From Pseudomonas sp. P5_109 (GTDB taxonomy: Bacteria > Pseudomonadota > Gammaproteobacteria > Pseudomonadales > Pseudomonadaceae), in assembly GCF_034009455.1 (NCBI RefSeq), contig NZ_CP125380.1, forward strand, positions 427,501 through 491,500: a DNA stretch of 64,000 nt, given 5' to 3'. The stretch's first letter is position 1, and each line of letters starts with the position of its first letter. Position numbers and translations under genes: made by a program. Shown one piece after another: positions 1-9,591 of this stretch. The notes under the pieces were generated by a model. It made no database searches. It was not told the origin of the DNA and saw only the letters and a program-made list of their open reading frames with translations.

Positions 1-1144
1 TATTGACCCAGTAGTTCCAGATCAGGTCGTTGGGGCGCATCCAGGCAAAGACTTTCGCCATGTCGCGGCCTTCCAGTACGCCGGCCTGATAGGAGTGGCG
101 CTTGGCGCTTTCGAGGGTTTGTTCATCGACGAACAACGCCACATCGCTGTCCAGGGTGGTGTCGAGCACACTGACCAACAGCGTGAGGGCGTTGACCTTG
201 TTCTCGCCAATCGCTGCGTAGTGGCCCAGCAGCGCGGTGCAGGTGATGCCGCCCGAGCAGGCGCCGAGCATGTTCACGTCCTTGCTGCCGGTGATCGCGG
301 TGACCACGTCGACCGCTTCCTTGAGCGCCTCGATGTAAGTCGACAGGCCCCACTCACGCTGCTCCTTGGTCGGATTGCGCCAGCTGACGATGAAGGTTTG
401 CACGTTGCTGCGCAGGCAGAACCGCGCCAGGCTTTTCTCCGGGCTGAGGTCGAAAACGTAGAATTTGTTGATTTGCGGTGGCACCACCAGCAGCGGGCGT
501 TCGTGCACCTGCTCGGTGATGGGCTTGTACTGGATCAGCTCCAGCACGTCGTTGCGAAACACCACTGCACCTTCGGTCACGGCCAGGGTCTTGCCGACTT
601 CGAACGCACCCATGTTGACCTGGCTCGGCATGCCGCCGTTGTGTACCAGGTCCTTGGCCAGATGCGAGAGGCCGTCAAGCAGGCTTTTACCGCCAGTTTC
701 GAAGAAACGTTTGACTGCCGCCGGGTTGGCCGCCGTGTTGGTCGGGGCGAAGGCTTCGGTCATGAGGTTGATCACGAAGTGGCCGCGACTGACGTCCTTG
801 GCCGGCAGGCTGCTGTCGTCGATCCAGTCGTGGAGTTCCTTGCGCCACGCCAGGTAGGTTTGCAAATAACGTTTGTAGAGCGGGTTCTGGCTCCAGGCCG
901 GATCGGCGAAGCGACGGTCATCGCTGTTGGGCAGCAGTTCGGATTTGCCTAGCAGTACGTTCTTGAGTTCAAGGCCGAAATGAGCGACATGCTTTGCGCT
1001 GTGAATCGGTTGTTTGATGGCCTGCCTGAGCACCATGCGAGCAGAAGCCAGTAGATCTTTTCCACGCAATCCAACGACAGGATTCAGCCCCAAGGTATTT
1101 TCGGAGGCTTGCTGCTTCAAGTCATCGTTATTCTTGTTACTCAT
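1..1144 (-). CDS. phaC1: Class II poly(3-hydroxyalkanoate) synthase PhaC1, C-terminus cut by window edge
   Basis: Polymerises (R)-3-hydroxyacyl-CoA, mostly medium chain length, into storage polyester at the granule surface. The first 381 codons are present. The PHA-synthase box GACSGG lies in the string MLGACSGGIT with the nucleophilic cysteine at residue 296, the number expected for Pseudomonas PhaC1; the catalytic Asp and His lie beyond the window edge. The start ATG at 1144 gives an N-terminus MSNKNNDDLKQQ typical of the family. In pseudomonads this gene is followed by phaZ-phaC2-phaD-phaFI, which would lie left of the window. The upstream neighbours DUF971 and hslU match the usual pha locus, so the identity is firm. 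Confidence 0.95.
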   Translation of the reverse strand, partial: MSNKNNDDLKQQASENTLGLNPVVGLRGKDLLASARMVLRQAIKQPIHSAKHVAHFGLELKNVLLGKSELLPNSDDRRFADPAWSQNPLYKRYLQTYLAWRKELHDWIDDSSLPAKDVSRGHFVINLMTEAFAPTNTAANPAAVKRFFETGGKSLLDGLSHLAKDLVHNGGMPSQVNMGAFEVGKTLAVTEGAVVFRNDVLELIQYKPITEQVHERPLLVVPPQINKFYVFDLSPEKSLARFCLRSNVQTFIVSWRNPTKEQREWGLSTYIEALKEAVDVVTAITGSKDVNMLGACSGGITCTALLGHYAAIGENKVNALTLLVSVLDTTLDSDVALFVDEQTLESAKRHSYQAGVLEGRDMAKVFAWMRPNDLIWNYWVN

Positions 1145-1270
1145 CTACGACGCTCCAATGTCCTGAGACGAGTACCCGGGTCCTGCTGTGCAGTCACACA
1201 ATCAATGCCAGGTACTGCTGCTCGGGTGACCGTTAATACTGCATCGCTGCTTTTTGTTCGCAGAGAGCAC

Positions 1271-1286
1271 TGCAGGGAACTTGCCA
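1271..1286 (-). promoter_or_regulatory. Sigma-54-like -24/-12 element upstream of phaC1
   Basis: Read on the minus strand the bases are TGGCAAGTTCCCTGCA. This matches the sigma-54 consensus TGGCAC-N5-TTGCW with the invariant GG and GC at the right spacing and two mismatches. It lies about 130 bases upstream of the phaC1 start. A -24/-12 promoter before phaC1 has been proposed in P. aeruginosa, which supports the reading, but no activator site was identified here. Confidence 0.4.
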
Positions 1287-1403
1287 GTTCCATTGGTTAC
1301 CCGAGTTTAATTTTTTTCGCAAGCAGGCCAATCGACGGCCTTGGAGCGGAGCATTCAAACAGATGAAATTAGAAAATGCCCTCTAAAGAGCGAGAGGCTT
1401 GGA

Positions 1404-1781
1404 TTAGAGCATCAGCTTGACGACGGATTCGTTCGGATCGCGGGTTTTTCCGGCGGCTTTTAGCTCGGCCAGATAATCTTCCCAGAGTGCGTCATAACGT
1501 CGCCCCAGCTCGTAAAGATATTCCCAGGTGAACAGACCGCTGTCGTGACCGTCATCGAAGGTCAGTTTCAGTGCGTACTGACCGGCCGGTTCTACCTTGG
1601 CCAGGCCGACGTTGATCTTGCCAAATTGCAGGATGGGTTTGCCGTGGCCCTGGACCTCGGCGGAAGGAGAGTGCACGCGCAGGAACTCGGCGGGCAGGGT
1701 GTATTCCTCGCCGGACGCGTATTTCAGCGACAGGGTTTTCGAGGCTTTGTGCAGCTTGATGTCGGTGGGGAGTTGGGTCAT
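1404..1781 (-). CDS. DUF971 domain protein (gamma-butyrobetaine hydroxylase N-terminal-like)
   Basis: A 125-residue single-domain protein of the DUF971 family, also found as the N-terminal domain of gamma-butyrobetaine and trimethyllysine hydroxylases. The motif F-D-D-G-H-D-S-G-L-F-T-W near residues 75-86 and the following YLYELGRRYD segment are typical. Its function in bacteria is not established; related small proteins have been linked to iron-sulfur metabolism, but nothing here proves that. It sits between hslU and phaC1, as in other Pseudomonas, separated from hslU by a REP pair and therefore probably transcribed on its own. Confidence 0.8.
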   Translation of the reverse strand: MTQLPTDIKLHKASKTLSLKYASGEEYTLPAEFLRVHSPSAEVQGHGKPILQFGKINVGLAKVEPAGQYALKLTFDDGHDSGLFTWEYLYELGRRYDALWEDYLAELKAAGKTRDPNESVVKLML

Positions 1782-1819
1782 GAGCGGATGTCCAATTGTG
1801 TGTGGGACCCCGATTCAAA

Positions 1820-1910
1820 TGTGGGAGCGGGCTTGCTCGCGAAGGGGCCTTAACATTCAACAGTGATGTTGATTGTCAGACCGCTTTCGCGAGCAAGCCC
1901 GCTCCCACAG
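1820..1910. repeat. REP pair (REPIN), GGGAGCGGGCTTGCTCGC family
   Basis: Two inverted copies of the REP core (GTGGGAGCGGGCTTGCTCGCGAA and its complement) face each other across about 40 bases, forming a long imperfect palindrome between DUF971 and hslU. This is the commonest REP type of fluorescent pseudomonads and recurs at 6731, 9097, 11915, 44128, 51511 and 57649 in this window. Confidence 0.9.
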
Positions 1911-1935
1911 GGTCCGTCATCGCTGTAAGTATGGC

Positions 1936-3273
1936 TTACAGGATATAACGGGACAGGTCTTCGTTCTGCGCCAATTCACCCAGGTGGCTGTTGACGTAGT
2001 CGGCGTCGATCTGGATCACCTTGTCGTCATGGGCGCTGGCCAGGTCGCCGGCGCTGAACGACACCTCTTCGAGCAGACGCTCGAGCAGGGTGTGCAGGCG
2101 ACGGGCACCGATGTTTTCGGTTTTCTCGTTGACCTGCCAGGCGATCTCCGCGATGCGCTTGATGCCGCTAGGCAGGAACTCGATGCCCAGGCCTTCGGTT
2201 TTCAGCAGCGCGCAATATTGCTCGGTGAGAGAGGCGTGAGGCTCACTGAGGATGCGTTCGAAGTCTTCCGGGCTCAGGGCCTTGAGCTCGACACGGATCG
2301 GCAGGCGGCCTTGCAGTTCGGGCACCAGGTCGCTCGGCTTGCTCAGGTGGAACGCGCCGGAAGCGATGAACAGGATGTGGTCGGTCTTGACCATGCCCAG
2401 CTTGGTGTTGACGGTGCAGCCTTCGATCAGCGGCAGCAGGTCGCGCTGTACGCCTTCACGGGATACATCGACGCCACCGGAATTGCCACGCTTGGCGACC
2501 TTGTCGATTTCGTCGATGAACACGATGCCGTGCTGCTCGACCGCTTCCAGGGCCTTGGCCTTCAACTCTTCATCGTTGACCAGGCGGCTGGCTTCTTCGT
2601 CGCGCACCATCTTCAGCGCTTCTTTGACCTTGAGCTTGCGGGACTTCTTCTTGCCCTTGCCCATGTTGGCGAACAGGCTCTGCAACTGGTTGGTCATTTC
2701 TTCCATGCCCGGTGGCGCGGAGATGTCGACGCCGGCCATTTCGGCGACTTCGATTTCGATCTCCTTGTCATCCAGCTGGCCTTCGCGCAGGCGCTTGCGG
2801 AACAGCTGGCGGGTGTTGGAATCGGCAGTCGGGGCATCGTCGCTGCTGAAGCCCATGCGCGCCGGTGGCAGCAGAGCGTCGAGGATGCGCTCTTCGGCGG
2901 CGTCTTCGGCGCGGTGGCGAACCTTGACGATTTCCTGCTCGCGCAGCAGCTTGATCGCCGCATCGGCCAGGTCACGAATGATCGATTCGACGTCGCGGCC
3001 GACATAACCGACTTCGGTGAATTTGGTCGCTTCGACCTTGATGAACGGCGCATTGGCCAGTTTTGCCAGGCGACGGGCGATCTCGGTTTTACCGACACCG
3101 GTCGGGCCGATCATCAGGATGTTCTTTGGCGTGACTTCAACGCGCAGCTCTTCAGGCAGTTGCATGCGGCGCCAGCGATTGCGCAGGGCAATGGCGACGG
3201 CGCGCTTGGCATCGTCCTGGCCGATGATGTGGCGGTTGAGTTCGTGGACGATTTCACGGGGAGTCATGGACAT
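1936..3273 (-). CDS. hslU: HslU, ATPase subunit of the HslUV protease
   Basis: AAA+ unfoldase that feeds substrates into the HslV peptidase in the cytoplasm. The 445-residue protein shows Walker A GPTGVGKT near residues 57-64, Walker [10 protein letters not shown] near 250, the pore-loop motif GYVGRD near 91-96, the variable I-domain between, and the conserved C-terminal LSRYIL that docks into HslV. Length equals the family norm. It lies 55 bases downstream of hslV and is probably co-transcribed from the heat-shock-like promoter at 3906-3933. ATG codons at 3273 and 3267 are both possible starts. Confidence 0.97.
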   Translation of the reverse strand: MSMTPREIVHELNRHIIGQDDAKRAVAIALRNRWRRMQLPEELRVEVTPKNILMIGPTGVGKTEIARRLAKLANAPFIKVEATKFTEVGYVGRDVESIIRDLADAAIKLLREQEIVKVRHRAEDAAEERILDALLPPARMGFSSDDAPTADSNTRQLFRKRLREGQLDDKEIEIEVAEMAGVDISAPPGMEEMTNQLQSLFANMGKGKKKSRKLKVKEALKMVRDEEASRLVNDEELKAKALEAVEQHGIVFIDEIDKVAKRGNSGGVDVSREGVQRDLLPLIEGCTVNTKLGMVKTDHILFIASGAFHLSKPSDLVPELQGRLPIRVELKALSPEDFERILSEPHASLTEQYCALLKTEGLGIEFLPSGIKRIAEIAWQVNEKTENIGARRLHTLLERLLEEVSFSAGDLASAHDDKVIQIDADYVNSHLGELAQNEDLSRYIL

Positions 3274-3328
3274 AATATTCAGTGGACCTCAAGCAAGAAT
3301 GGGCCTTGGTGCGGTGGGCTGCACGGGC

Positions 3329-3859
3329 TTACTCGGCGCAGTCCTGCTCCTCGATGGTCTGGGTGTGGTTGGTGAATACACAGATGTCGGCGGCGATGCC
3401 GAGGGCGGTTTCGACGATTTCCCGGGCCGACAGATCGGTTTTCTTCAGCAGCGCGCTGGCAGCAGCCTGGGCGTAACCGCCGCCGGAACCCATGGCGATC
3501 AGGCCTTCTTCGGGTTCAACCACATCGCCGTTACCGGTGATGATCAGGGAGGCGTCTTTGTTGGCGACCGCGAGCATGGCTTCAAGGCGGCTAAGGGAGC
3601 GGTCGGTGCGCCATTCTTTGGCGAGTTCGACGGCGGCGCGCACCAGGTGACCCTGGTGTTTTTCCAGCTGGCCTTCGAAACGTTCGAAGAGGGTAAAGGC
3701 GTCGGCGGTGGCACCGGCAAACCCGGCGATGACCTGGCCGTGGTACAGGCGGCGAACTTTTTTCGCATTGCCTTTCATCACGGTATTACCAAGGGAAACC
3801 TGGCCGTCGCCACCCATGACGACTTTGCCGTGGCGGCGAACTGAAACGATGGTGGTCAA
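3329..3859 (-). CDS. hslV: HslV, peptidase subunit of the HslUV protease
   Basis: Threonine peptidase of the proteasome-related HslUV complex. Homologues begin with Thr-Thr-Ile-Val-Ser after removal of the initiator Met, and the catalytic Thr is that first residue. Here the codon before TTIVSVRR is TTG (3857-3859), with GGAG nine bases upstream, so translation very probably begins at this TTG, giving 176 residues, the usual length. The longer frame opening at 3907 would bury the catalytic threonine and is rejected. The motif [11 protein letters not shown] is typical. First gene of the hslVU operon. Confidence 0.95.
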   Translation of the reverse strand: MTTIVSVRRHGKVVMGGDGQVSLGNTVMKGNAKKVRRLYHGQVIAGFAGATADAFTLFERFEGQLEKHQGHLVRAAVELAKEWRTDRSLSRLEAMLAVANKDASLIITGNGDVVEPEEGLIAMGSGGGYAQAAASALLKKTDLSAREIVETALGIAADICVFTNHTQTIEEQDCAE

Positions 3860-3905
3860 GGGAAGAGTCTCCACGCAGCGGGGCGAAAATGCCTTATGCC
3901 CATTC

Positions 3906-3933
3906 ATATGGGGGTGCTGGAATGGATTTCAAC
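3906..3933 (-). promoter_or_regulatory. Sigma-32-like heat-shock promoter of hslVU
   Basis: On the minus strand GTTGAA, 14 bases, then CCCCATAT: one mismatch to the sigma-32 consensus CTTGAA-N13/14-CCCCATNT. It lies about 47 bases upstream of the hslV TTG start, which fits the known heat-shock control of hslVU in enterobacteria. Confidence 0.65.
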
Positions 3934-3970
3934 TGTAGGACGCGGCGGGGGACGAATGGCGTGCAATAAC

Positions 3971-4104
3971 TGTGGCGAGGGGGCTTGCCCCCGCTGGGGT
4001 GCGAAGCGCCCCCAAACCCAGACTCCATGTTGCTTCAGGCAAATCCGGAATTCCGGTTTTGCGGCCGCTGCGCGACCGAACGGGGGCAAGCCCCCTCGCC
4101 ACAG
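3971..4104. repeat. REP-like inverted repeat, GGCGAGGGGGCTTGCCCCC family
   Basis: The sequence TGTGGCGAGGGGGCTTGCCC is repeated inverted about 110 bases later (GGGGCAAGCCCCCTCGCCACA). This family differs from the GGGAGCGGGCTTGCTCGC type and recurs at 37530 and 61411. It fills most of the gap between hslV and the SPOR gene. Confidence 0.8.
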
Positions 4105-4146
4105 GGTTTTGTGGGCAACCTCAAGCAAGGTGCCCACAGTGAGGAC

Positions 4147-4860
4147 TCAGCGGCTTTGACGTTGTTGTAACAACAGATTGCTGAAGCCGGCGCCGGCCAG
4201 CTGTTTCTGCGCAGTGGTCAGTTGTTCGCGATTGCTGAACGGACCGACCAGAACCCGATACCAGGTTTCGTCCTTCACCGTCCCGGACTCAAGCGCCACA
4301 GCCTGGCCGAGCAGGATGATCTGCGCGCGAACCTTGTCCGCGTCAGCTTCTTTGCGGAACGAACCGGCCTGCAGGAAGAACTTGGTCACCGGCGCCGCCT
4401 TGACCGGCGGCGCTGGTGGCGGCGTGATCCCGGCCAGGGCGGCCTGGGCGCGAGCCGTGTCGATCTTCGCCGCTTCGGCCGGGGTCACCGGCGTGGTCGG
4501 AATGGTCGGCACTTGTGGCGTCGGCAGGGTTTTTTCCGGCACGGCATCCGGCGGCACGATGACTTCCGATTCCGGCAGCAAGGTGTAGAAGTCGTACTTC
4601 GGTTTCACCGGTTGCGTCGGACTCGGCGGGGTCTTGTTGGCCTCGGCGATCTTGCTGGCTTTCTGCTGTTGCTGTTGTTCGACCTTTTCACGCTTGACCG
4701 TGTCGCTGCCCTTGCCCGGTTCCAGTTTCATCAGGAATACGATGAAGGCGCCGACCGTCAGGCCGATCGCCATCCACAGCCAGCCCGGGATCGGTTGCTT
4801 TGCAGGAGCTTGGTAACGGCTGGCGCCACGCTTGGGTGCTGGTTTTTTCTTGGCAGCCAA
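4147..4860 (-). CDS. SPOR-domain membrane protein, FtsN-like
   Basis: A 237-residue bitopic inner-membrane protein with a basic cytoplasmic N-terminus (KKKPAPKRG), one membrane helix at about residues 26-46, a long Pro/Thr-rich periplasmic linker and a C-terminal SPOR domain (KFFLQAGSFRKEADADKVRA onward) that binds denuded septal peptidoglycan. This architecture resembles the divisome protein FtsN, and this gene follows argS in many gamma-proteobacteria. The start codon is TTG (4858-4860), immediately after the argS stop, with GGAG ten bases upstream inside argS, implying translational coupling. Confidence 0.85.
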   Translation of the reverse strand: MAAKKKPAPKRGASRYQAPAKQPIPGWLWMAIGLTVGAFIVFLMKLEPGKGSDTVKREKVEQQQQQKASKIAEANKTPPSPTQPVKPKYDFYTLLPESEVIVPPDAVPEKTLPTPQVPTIPTTPVTPAEAAKIDTARAQAALAGITPPPAPPVKAAPVTKFFLQAGSFRKEADADKVRAQIILLGQAVALESGTVKDETWYRVLVGPFSNREQLTTAQKQLAGAGFSNLLLQQRQSR

Positions 4861-4861
4861 C

Positions 4862-6598
4862 TTACATACGCTCCAGAGTTTCCAGGCCCAAGAGTTCCAG
4901 GCCTTGCTTGAGAGTGCGTCCGGTCAGCGCGGCAAGGCGCAGGCGGCTCTGCATTTGTGCCGGGGTGTCGGCGGCGAGGATCGGGCAGTTCTCGTAGAAG
5001 CTGGAGAACAGGCCGGCAACGTCGTACAGGTAAGTGCAGAGGATGTGCGGGGTGCCTTTTTCGGACACGTTGTTCAGGATCTCACCGAACTGCGCGAGTT
5101 TTGCCGCCAGTTCGTGTTCGTGTGCCGCTTCGAGAACGATCTGGCCGTCGACTTCGCTGAAGTCCTTGCCGAGTTTGCGGAACACGCCGGCCACACGGGT
5201 GTAGGCGTACAGCAGGTACGGCGCGGTGTTGCCTTCGAAATTCAGCATCAGGTCGAAGTTGAAGCTGTAGTCGCTGGTACGGTGTTTGGACAGGTCGGCA
5301 TATTTCACTGCGCCGATGCCCACGACCTTGGCGATATTGCGCAACTCGGCTTCGGCCAGCTCCGGGTTCTTGTCCTTGACCAGGGTGTAGGCGCGTTCCT
5401 GGGCTTCGGTCAGCAGGTCGATCAGTTTCACGGTGCCGCCATCGCGGGTCTTGAACGGACGGCCGTCAGCGCCGTTCATGGTGCCGAAGCCCATGTGTTC
5501 CATTTCCATCGGATGGGTCACGAAACCGGCCTTGCGCGCCACGGCGAACACTTGCTGGAAGTGCAGGGCCTGACGCTGGTCGACGAAGTACAGTGCGCGA
5601 TCGGCCTTGAGCTTGCCGCTACGGTAGCGCACCGCCGCCAGGTCGGTGGTGGCGTAGAGGTAGCCGCCGTCAGCCTTGACGATGATCACCGGCAGCGGGT
5701 CGCCGTCGGCATTCTTGAACTCGTCGAGGAACACGCACTGGGCGCCGTTGCTCTCGACCAGCATGCCTGCGGCCTTCAAATCGTTGACCACGTTGATCAG
5801 GTCGTCGTTGTAGGCACTTTCGCCCATCACGTCGGCCATGGTCAGCTTGACGTTGAGCAGTTCGTAGATCTTCTGGCAGTGCGACAGCGAGATGTCCTTG
5901 AACTTGGTCCACAGCGCCAGGCAGTCCGGATCGCCAGCCTGCAGCTTGACCACCAGGCCACGGGCGCGGTCGGCGAATTCTTCGGATTCGTCGAAGCGTT
6001 GCTTGGCGGCGCGGTAGAAGTTCTCCAGGTCCGACAGCTCGTCGCTGGTGATCGGGTTTTCCTGCAGGTAAGCCATCAGCATGCCGAACTGGGTGCCCCA
6101 GTCGCCGACGTGGTTCTGACGGATCACGGTGTCGCCGAGGAACTCCAGTACGCGGGCCACGCCGTCGCCGATGATGGTCGAGCGCAAGTGGCCGACGTGC
6201 ATCTCTTTGGCCAGGTTGGGGGCCGACAGGTCAACCACGGTGCGCTGCACCGGGCCAGCCTTGCGCACGCCGATGTGGGCGTCGGCCAGGGCTGCGTCCA
6301 GGCGCGAGGCCAGGGCGTCAGTGTTCTGGAAGAAGTTCAGGAAACCGGGACCGGCGATTTCGCACTTGGAGACGTTTTCGTCAGCCGGCAGCGCGGCGAT
6401 GATTTTTTCTGCCAGATCGCGGGGCTTCATGCCGGCCGGCTTGGCCAGCATCATGGCGATGTTGCTGGCGAAGTCGCCATTTTTCTTGTCGCGCGAGTTT
6501 TCCACCTGGATCGCCGGCGACAGGCCTTCAGGCAACACACCTTCGTTGACGAGTTGGGTGATGGCTTGTTGGATCAGCTGGCGAATGGTGTCTTTCAT
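4862..6598 (-). CDS. argS: Arginyl-tRNA synthetase
   Basis: Class I synthetase charging tRNA-Arg. The 578-residue protein has the N-terminal additional domain, the HIGH-type signature as HVGHLRS near residues 136-142, the Rossmann catalytic core and a C-terminal anticodon-binding DALR domain ending GLETLERM. Length is typical. It is followed without a gap by the SPOR gene; priA lies upstream across a REP pair. Confidence 0.97.
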   Translation of the reverse strand: MKDTIRQLIQQAITQLVNEGVLPEGLSPAIQVENSRDKKNGDFASNIAMMLAKPAGMKPRDLAEKIIAALPADENVSKCEIAGPGFLNFFQNTDALASRLDAALADAHIGVRKAGPVQRTVVDLSAPNLAKEMHVGHLRSTIIGDGVARVLEFLGDTVIRQNHVGDWGTQFGMLMAYLQENPITSDELSDLENFYRAAKQRFDESEEFADRARGLVVKLQAGDPDCLALWTKFKDISLSHCQKIYELLNVKLTMADVMGESAYNDDLINVVNDLKAAGMLVESNGAQCVFLDEFKNADGDPLPVIIVKADGGYLYATTDLAAVRYRSGKLKADRALYFVDQRQALHFQQVFAVARKAGFVTHPMEMEHMGFGTMNGADGRPFKTRDGGTVKLIDLLTEAQERAYTLVKDKNPELAEAELRNIAKVVGIGAVKYADLSKHRTSDYSFNFDLMLNFEGNTAPYLLYAYTRVAGVFRKLGKDFSEVDGQIVLEAAHEHELAAKLAQFGEILNNVSEKGTPHILCTYLYDVAGLFSSFYENCPILAADTPAQMQSRLRLAALTGRTLKQGLELLGLETLERM

Positions 6599-6730
6599 GG
6601 TCTTCTCTTTCGACCGCAGGCGCGGCGGCGCATCATGCGCTGGTGGAAAAACTGGGCATTATCCGTTGCGAAGACGGGCTTGCCAACCTTAGCAGGCAGG
6701 TTGTGGATGTGTGGTGACAATTTGGGCCTC

Positions 6731-6821
6731 TTCGCGAGCAAGCCCGCTCCCACAGGTTTTGAGGTGGATACAAAATGTAGTTCCACGCGAGAACCATTGT
6801 GGGAGCGGGCTTGCTCGCGAA
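6731..6821. repeat. REP pair between priA and argS
   Basis: TTCGCGAGCAAGCCCGCTCC and its inverted copy GGAGCGGGCTTGCTCGCGAA are separated by about 45 bases. Same family as the element at 1820. Confidence 0.9.
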
Positions 6822-6834
6822 AGCGATTTCAAAA

Positions 6835-9054
6835 TCAATATAGATCTACGGGATCAACATCCAAAGACCAGCGCACCGCTCGCCCGCTAGGCATCTGCTC
6901 CAGCACCAGCAACCAACCGGCCAGCAATCGATGCAGCGGTGCCCGCGCCGTAGCCTGCAATAACAACTGCGCCCGATAACGCCCGGCCCGTCGCTCCATT
7001 GGCGCCGGCACCGGCCCCAGCAATTCAATGCCGGTCAGGCCCTGTTCGGTCAGTAAACGCTCAGCCTCACTGCAAGCTTCATCGAGGAAACCTTCGGCCT
7101 GACCCGGCTTGTGCGCCTCGGCCCGCAGCAGCGCCAGGTGCGCGAACGGCGGCAAGCCGGCCGCACGGCGTTCGCTCAAGGCCTGTTCGGCAAAGGCGAA
7201 ATAGCCTTGCTCGGTCAGTTGCACCAGCAGCGGATGGTCGGCCAGGTGCGTCTGGATAATCACTTTGCCCGGCTCTTCGGCGCGGCCTGCGCGGCCCGCG
7301 ACCTGGACGATCAGCTGAGCCATGCGCTCGCTGGCGCGGAAGTCACCGGAAAACAGGCCGCCGTCGGCGTCGAGGATCGACACCAGTGTCACCCGTGGAA
7401 AGTGGTGGCCTTTGGCGAGCATTTGCGTGCCGATCAAAATGCACGGCTGGCCTTTTTGAATGGTCGCGAACAACTGGTTCATCGCATCCTTGCGTGATGT
7501 GCTGTCGCGGTCGACCCGTAGCACCGGATAGTCCGGGAACAGAATCGACAGGCGCTCCTCGGCCCGTTCGGTGCCGGCGCCAACGGGGCGCAGATCGACC
7601 TTGTTGCATTTCGGGCACTGGCGCGGCACGCGTTCGACGTAACCGCAATGGTGGCAGCGCAGTTCACCGTATCGCTGATGCACGGTCATTCGCGCGTCGC
7701 AACGCTGGCATTCGGACATCCAGCCGCAGTCATGACACAGCAGGGTCGGGGCGAACCCGCGGCGGTTGAGGAACACCAGTACCTGCTGCCCGGCGGCCAG
7801 GGTCTGGCCGATGGCTTGTTGCATCGGCCCGGAAATGCCGCTGTCCAGCGGGCGGCTTTTGACATCCAGGCGCAGGAAGCGCGGCTGCTTGGCACCGCCG
7901 GCGCGTTCATTCAAGCGCAGCAGCCCATAGCGGCCGGTGTAGGCGTTGTGCAGGCTTTCCAGCGAGGGAGTAGCGGAGCCGAGGACAATCGGGATGTTTT
8001 CCTGCCGCGCCCGTACCAGTGCCAGATCGCGGGCGTGGTAGCGCAAGCCTTCCTGCTGCTTATAGGAGCCGTCGTGCTCTTCGTCGATGATGATCAGGCC
8101 GGGGTTCTTCATCGGTGTGAACAGGGCTGAACGGGTGCCGATGATAATGTCGGCCTCACCATCCCGGGCGGCCAGCCAGGCCTCGAGGCGTTCGCGGTCA
8201 TTGACCGCCGAATGGATCAGCGCGATGCGGGCATTGAAACGCTGTTCGAAGCGCGCCAGGGTTTGCGGGCCCAGGTTGATTTCCGGGATCAGCACCAGCG
8301 CTTGCTTGCCGGCCTCGAGGGTTTCGCGGATCAACTGTAGATAGACTTCGGTCTTGCCACTGCCGGTGACGCCGGCCAGCAGAAACGCATGGTAACTGTC
8401 GAAGCCGGCGCGAATCGCCTCATAGGCGGCACGCTGTTCCGGGTTCAGCGGCAGTTCCGGTTGCGCCAGCCAGTGTTCATGGCGTGCACCGGGGGCGTGG
8501 CGGCGGATCTCGACTTGCACCAGCTCCTTGGCCAGCAACAAATCCAGGCTGTCCTTGCTCAGCATCAGCTTGCTCAGCAATTGATGGGCGACGCCGTGGG
8601 GGTGTTGGGCCAGCGTGGCCAGGGCTTCGCGCTGGCGTGGGGCGCGGGCGATGCGCGGATCATCGAGGCTGGCCCCCGGCGCTACGGACCAGAAGCGTTC
8701 CTGGCGCGCTTCGGCCAGCTCACCCTGGCGCAGCAGCACCGGCAGTGCCCAGCTCAAGGTGTCGCCCAGGCTGTGCTGATAGTACTGCGACGTCCACAGG
8801 CACAGTTTGAACAGCGCCGGTGGCAGCGGTGGCGTAGCGTCGAGCAGGGCGAGGGCCGGCTTGAGTTTCTCGACTGGCACTTCGCTGGTGTCGGTGACTT
8901 CCACCAGGATCCCGATCATCTCGCGTCGACCGAACGGCACCCGCAGGCGCATGCCAGGGTGCAACTGGGCGCGCAGGACGCCGGCCGGAGCGCGGTAGTC
9001 GAACAGGCGGCGCAGCGGCGAAGGCAGGGCGAGGCGCAGAATGGCGTCGGGCAC
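6835..9054 (-). CDS. priA: Primosomal protein N' (replication restart helicase PriA)
   Basis: 3'-5' DNA helicase that recognises stalled forks and reloads the replicative helicase. The 739-residue protein shows the N-terminal 3'-DNA-end-binding domain, Walker A GVTGSGKT near residue 230, the DEEH box (IIDEEHDGSYKQQ) and the cysteine-rich zinc region with CHDCGWMSECQRC and RCHHCGYVERVPRQCPKC. Start is GTG at 9054. Opposite orientation to rpmE, with which it shares the spacer containing a REP pair. Confidence 0.97.
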   Translation of the reverse strand: MPDAILRLALPSPLRRLFDYRAPAGVLRAQLHPGMRLRVPFGRREMIGILVEVTDTSEVPVEKLKPALALLDATPPLPPALFKLCLWTSQYYQHSLGDTLSWALPVLLRQGELAEARQERFWSVAPGASLDDPRIARAPRQREALATLAQHPHGVAHQLLSKLMLSKDSLDLLLAKELVQVEIRRHAPGARHEHWLAQPELPLNPEQRAAYEAIRAGFDSYHAFLLAGVTGSGKTEVYLQLIRETLEAGKQALVLIPEINLGPQTLARFEQRFNARIALIHSAVNDRERLEAWLAARDGEADIIIGTRSALFTPMKNPGLIIIDEEHDGSYKQQEGLRYHARDLALVRARQENIPIVLGSATPSLESLHNAYTGRYGLLRLNERAGGAKQPRFLRLDVKSRPLDSGISGPMQQAIGQTLAAGQQVLVFLNRRGFAPTLLCHDCGWMSECQRCDARMTVHQRYGELRCHHCGYVERVPRQCPKCNKVDLRPVGAGTERAEERLSILFPDYPVLRVDRDSTSRKDAMNQLFATIQKGQPCILIGTQMLAKGHHFPRVTLVSILDADGGLFSGDFRASERMAQLIVQVAGRAGRAEEPGKVIIQTHLADHPLLVQLTEQGYFAFAEQALSERRAAGLPPFAHLALLRAEAHKPGQAEGFLDEACSEAERLLTEQGLTGIELLGPVPAPMERRAGRYRAQLLLQATARAPLHRLLAGWLLVLEQMPSGRAVRWSLDVDPVDLY

Positions 9055-9096
9055 GCGGGGGATCTCGATAAGCGGAATAAACAGCAGGGCTGTACC

Positions 9097-9185
9097 TGTG
9101 GGAGCGGGCTTGCTCGCGAAGACGGCGTGTCAGTCAACATTTAAGTCGCCTGACACGCCGCTTTCGCGAGCAAGCCCGCTCCCAC
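9097..9185. repeat. REP pair between priA and rpmE
   Basis: GGGAGCGGGCTTGCTCGCGAA and its complement are separated by a region that itself contains an inverted repeat (GACGGCGTGTCA / TGACACGCCG), so the whole element can fold into one long cruciform. Confidence 0.9.
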
Positions 9186-9239
9186 ATTGGAATGCGTTTG
9201 AGGCCGGGAGCCTAGCAGACGGTCGGTAGAAGCGACAGC

Positions 9240-9267
9240 TTGCGTGAATGGGATTGTCTGGTAGAAT
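9240..9267 (+). promoter_or_regulatory. Candidate sigma-70 promoter of rpmE
   Basis: TTGCGT, 16 bases, TAGAAT. It lies 70 bases upstream of the rpmE start and leaves a leader that contains a small inverted repeat. Assigned by consensus matching only. Confidence 0.45.
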
Positions 9268-9337
9268 CCGCGGCCTAATTACGTGCGGTATTCAACAATA
9301 GTGTTGGGTGGCGGCACGCTAGCCCGAGGAAAACACC

Positions 9338-9556
9338 ATGAAAGCTGATATCCATCCAGAATACCCAGCAGTTGCTGTTACCTGCAGCTGCGGCAACAAG
9401 TTCGAAACCCGTTCGACCTTCGGCAAAGCCATGGCGATCGACGTTTGCAACGAATGCCACCCGTTCTACACCGGTAAGCAGAAGACTCTGGACACCGGTG
9501 GTCGCGTACAGAAGTTCGCCGACCGTTTCGGTGCTTTCGGCGCGAAAAAGGCCTAA
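9338..9556 (+). CDS. rpmE: Ribosomal protein L31, zinc-binding form
   Basis: A 72-residue large-subunit ribosomal protein beginning [10 protein letters not shown]. The zinc ligands are present as CSCG at residues 16-19 and CNEC at 37-40, so this is the C+ zinc-containing paralogue rather than the zinc-free, Zur-controlled YkgM type. GAGG lies ahead of the ATG. Followed closely by an exported nuclease. Confidence 0.97.
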   Translation: MKADIHPEYPAVAVTCSCGNKFETRSTFGKAMAIDVCNECHPFYTGKQKTLDTGGRVQKFADRFGAFGAKKA

Positions 9557-9591
9557 GGCCGATCAACTTGGGAAGCCGCTACGGTTTTTCC

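Noticed and set aside
1873..3375. 500-codon open frame on the plus strand opposite hslU, and the similar 715-codon frame at 4832-6979 opposite argS
   Set aside because: Antisense shadows of highly conserved genes in GC-rich DNA; no protein motif, no ribosome site.
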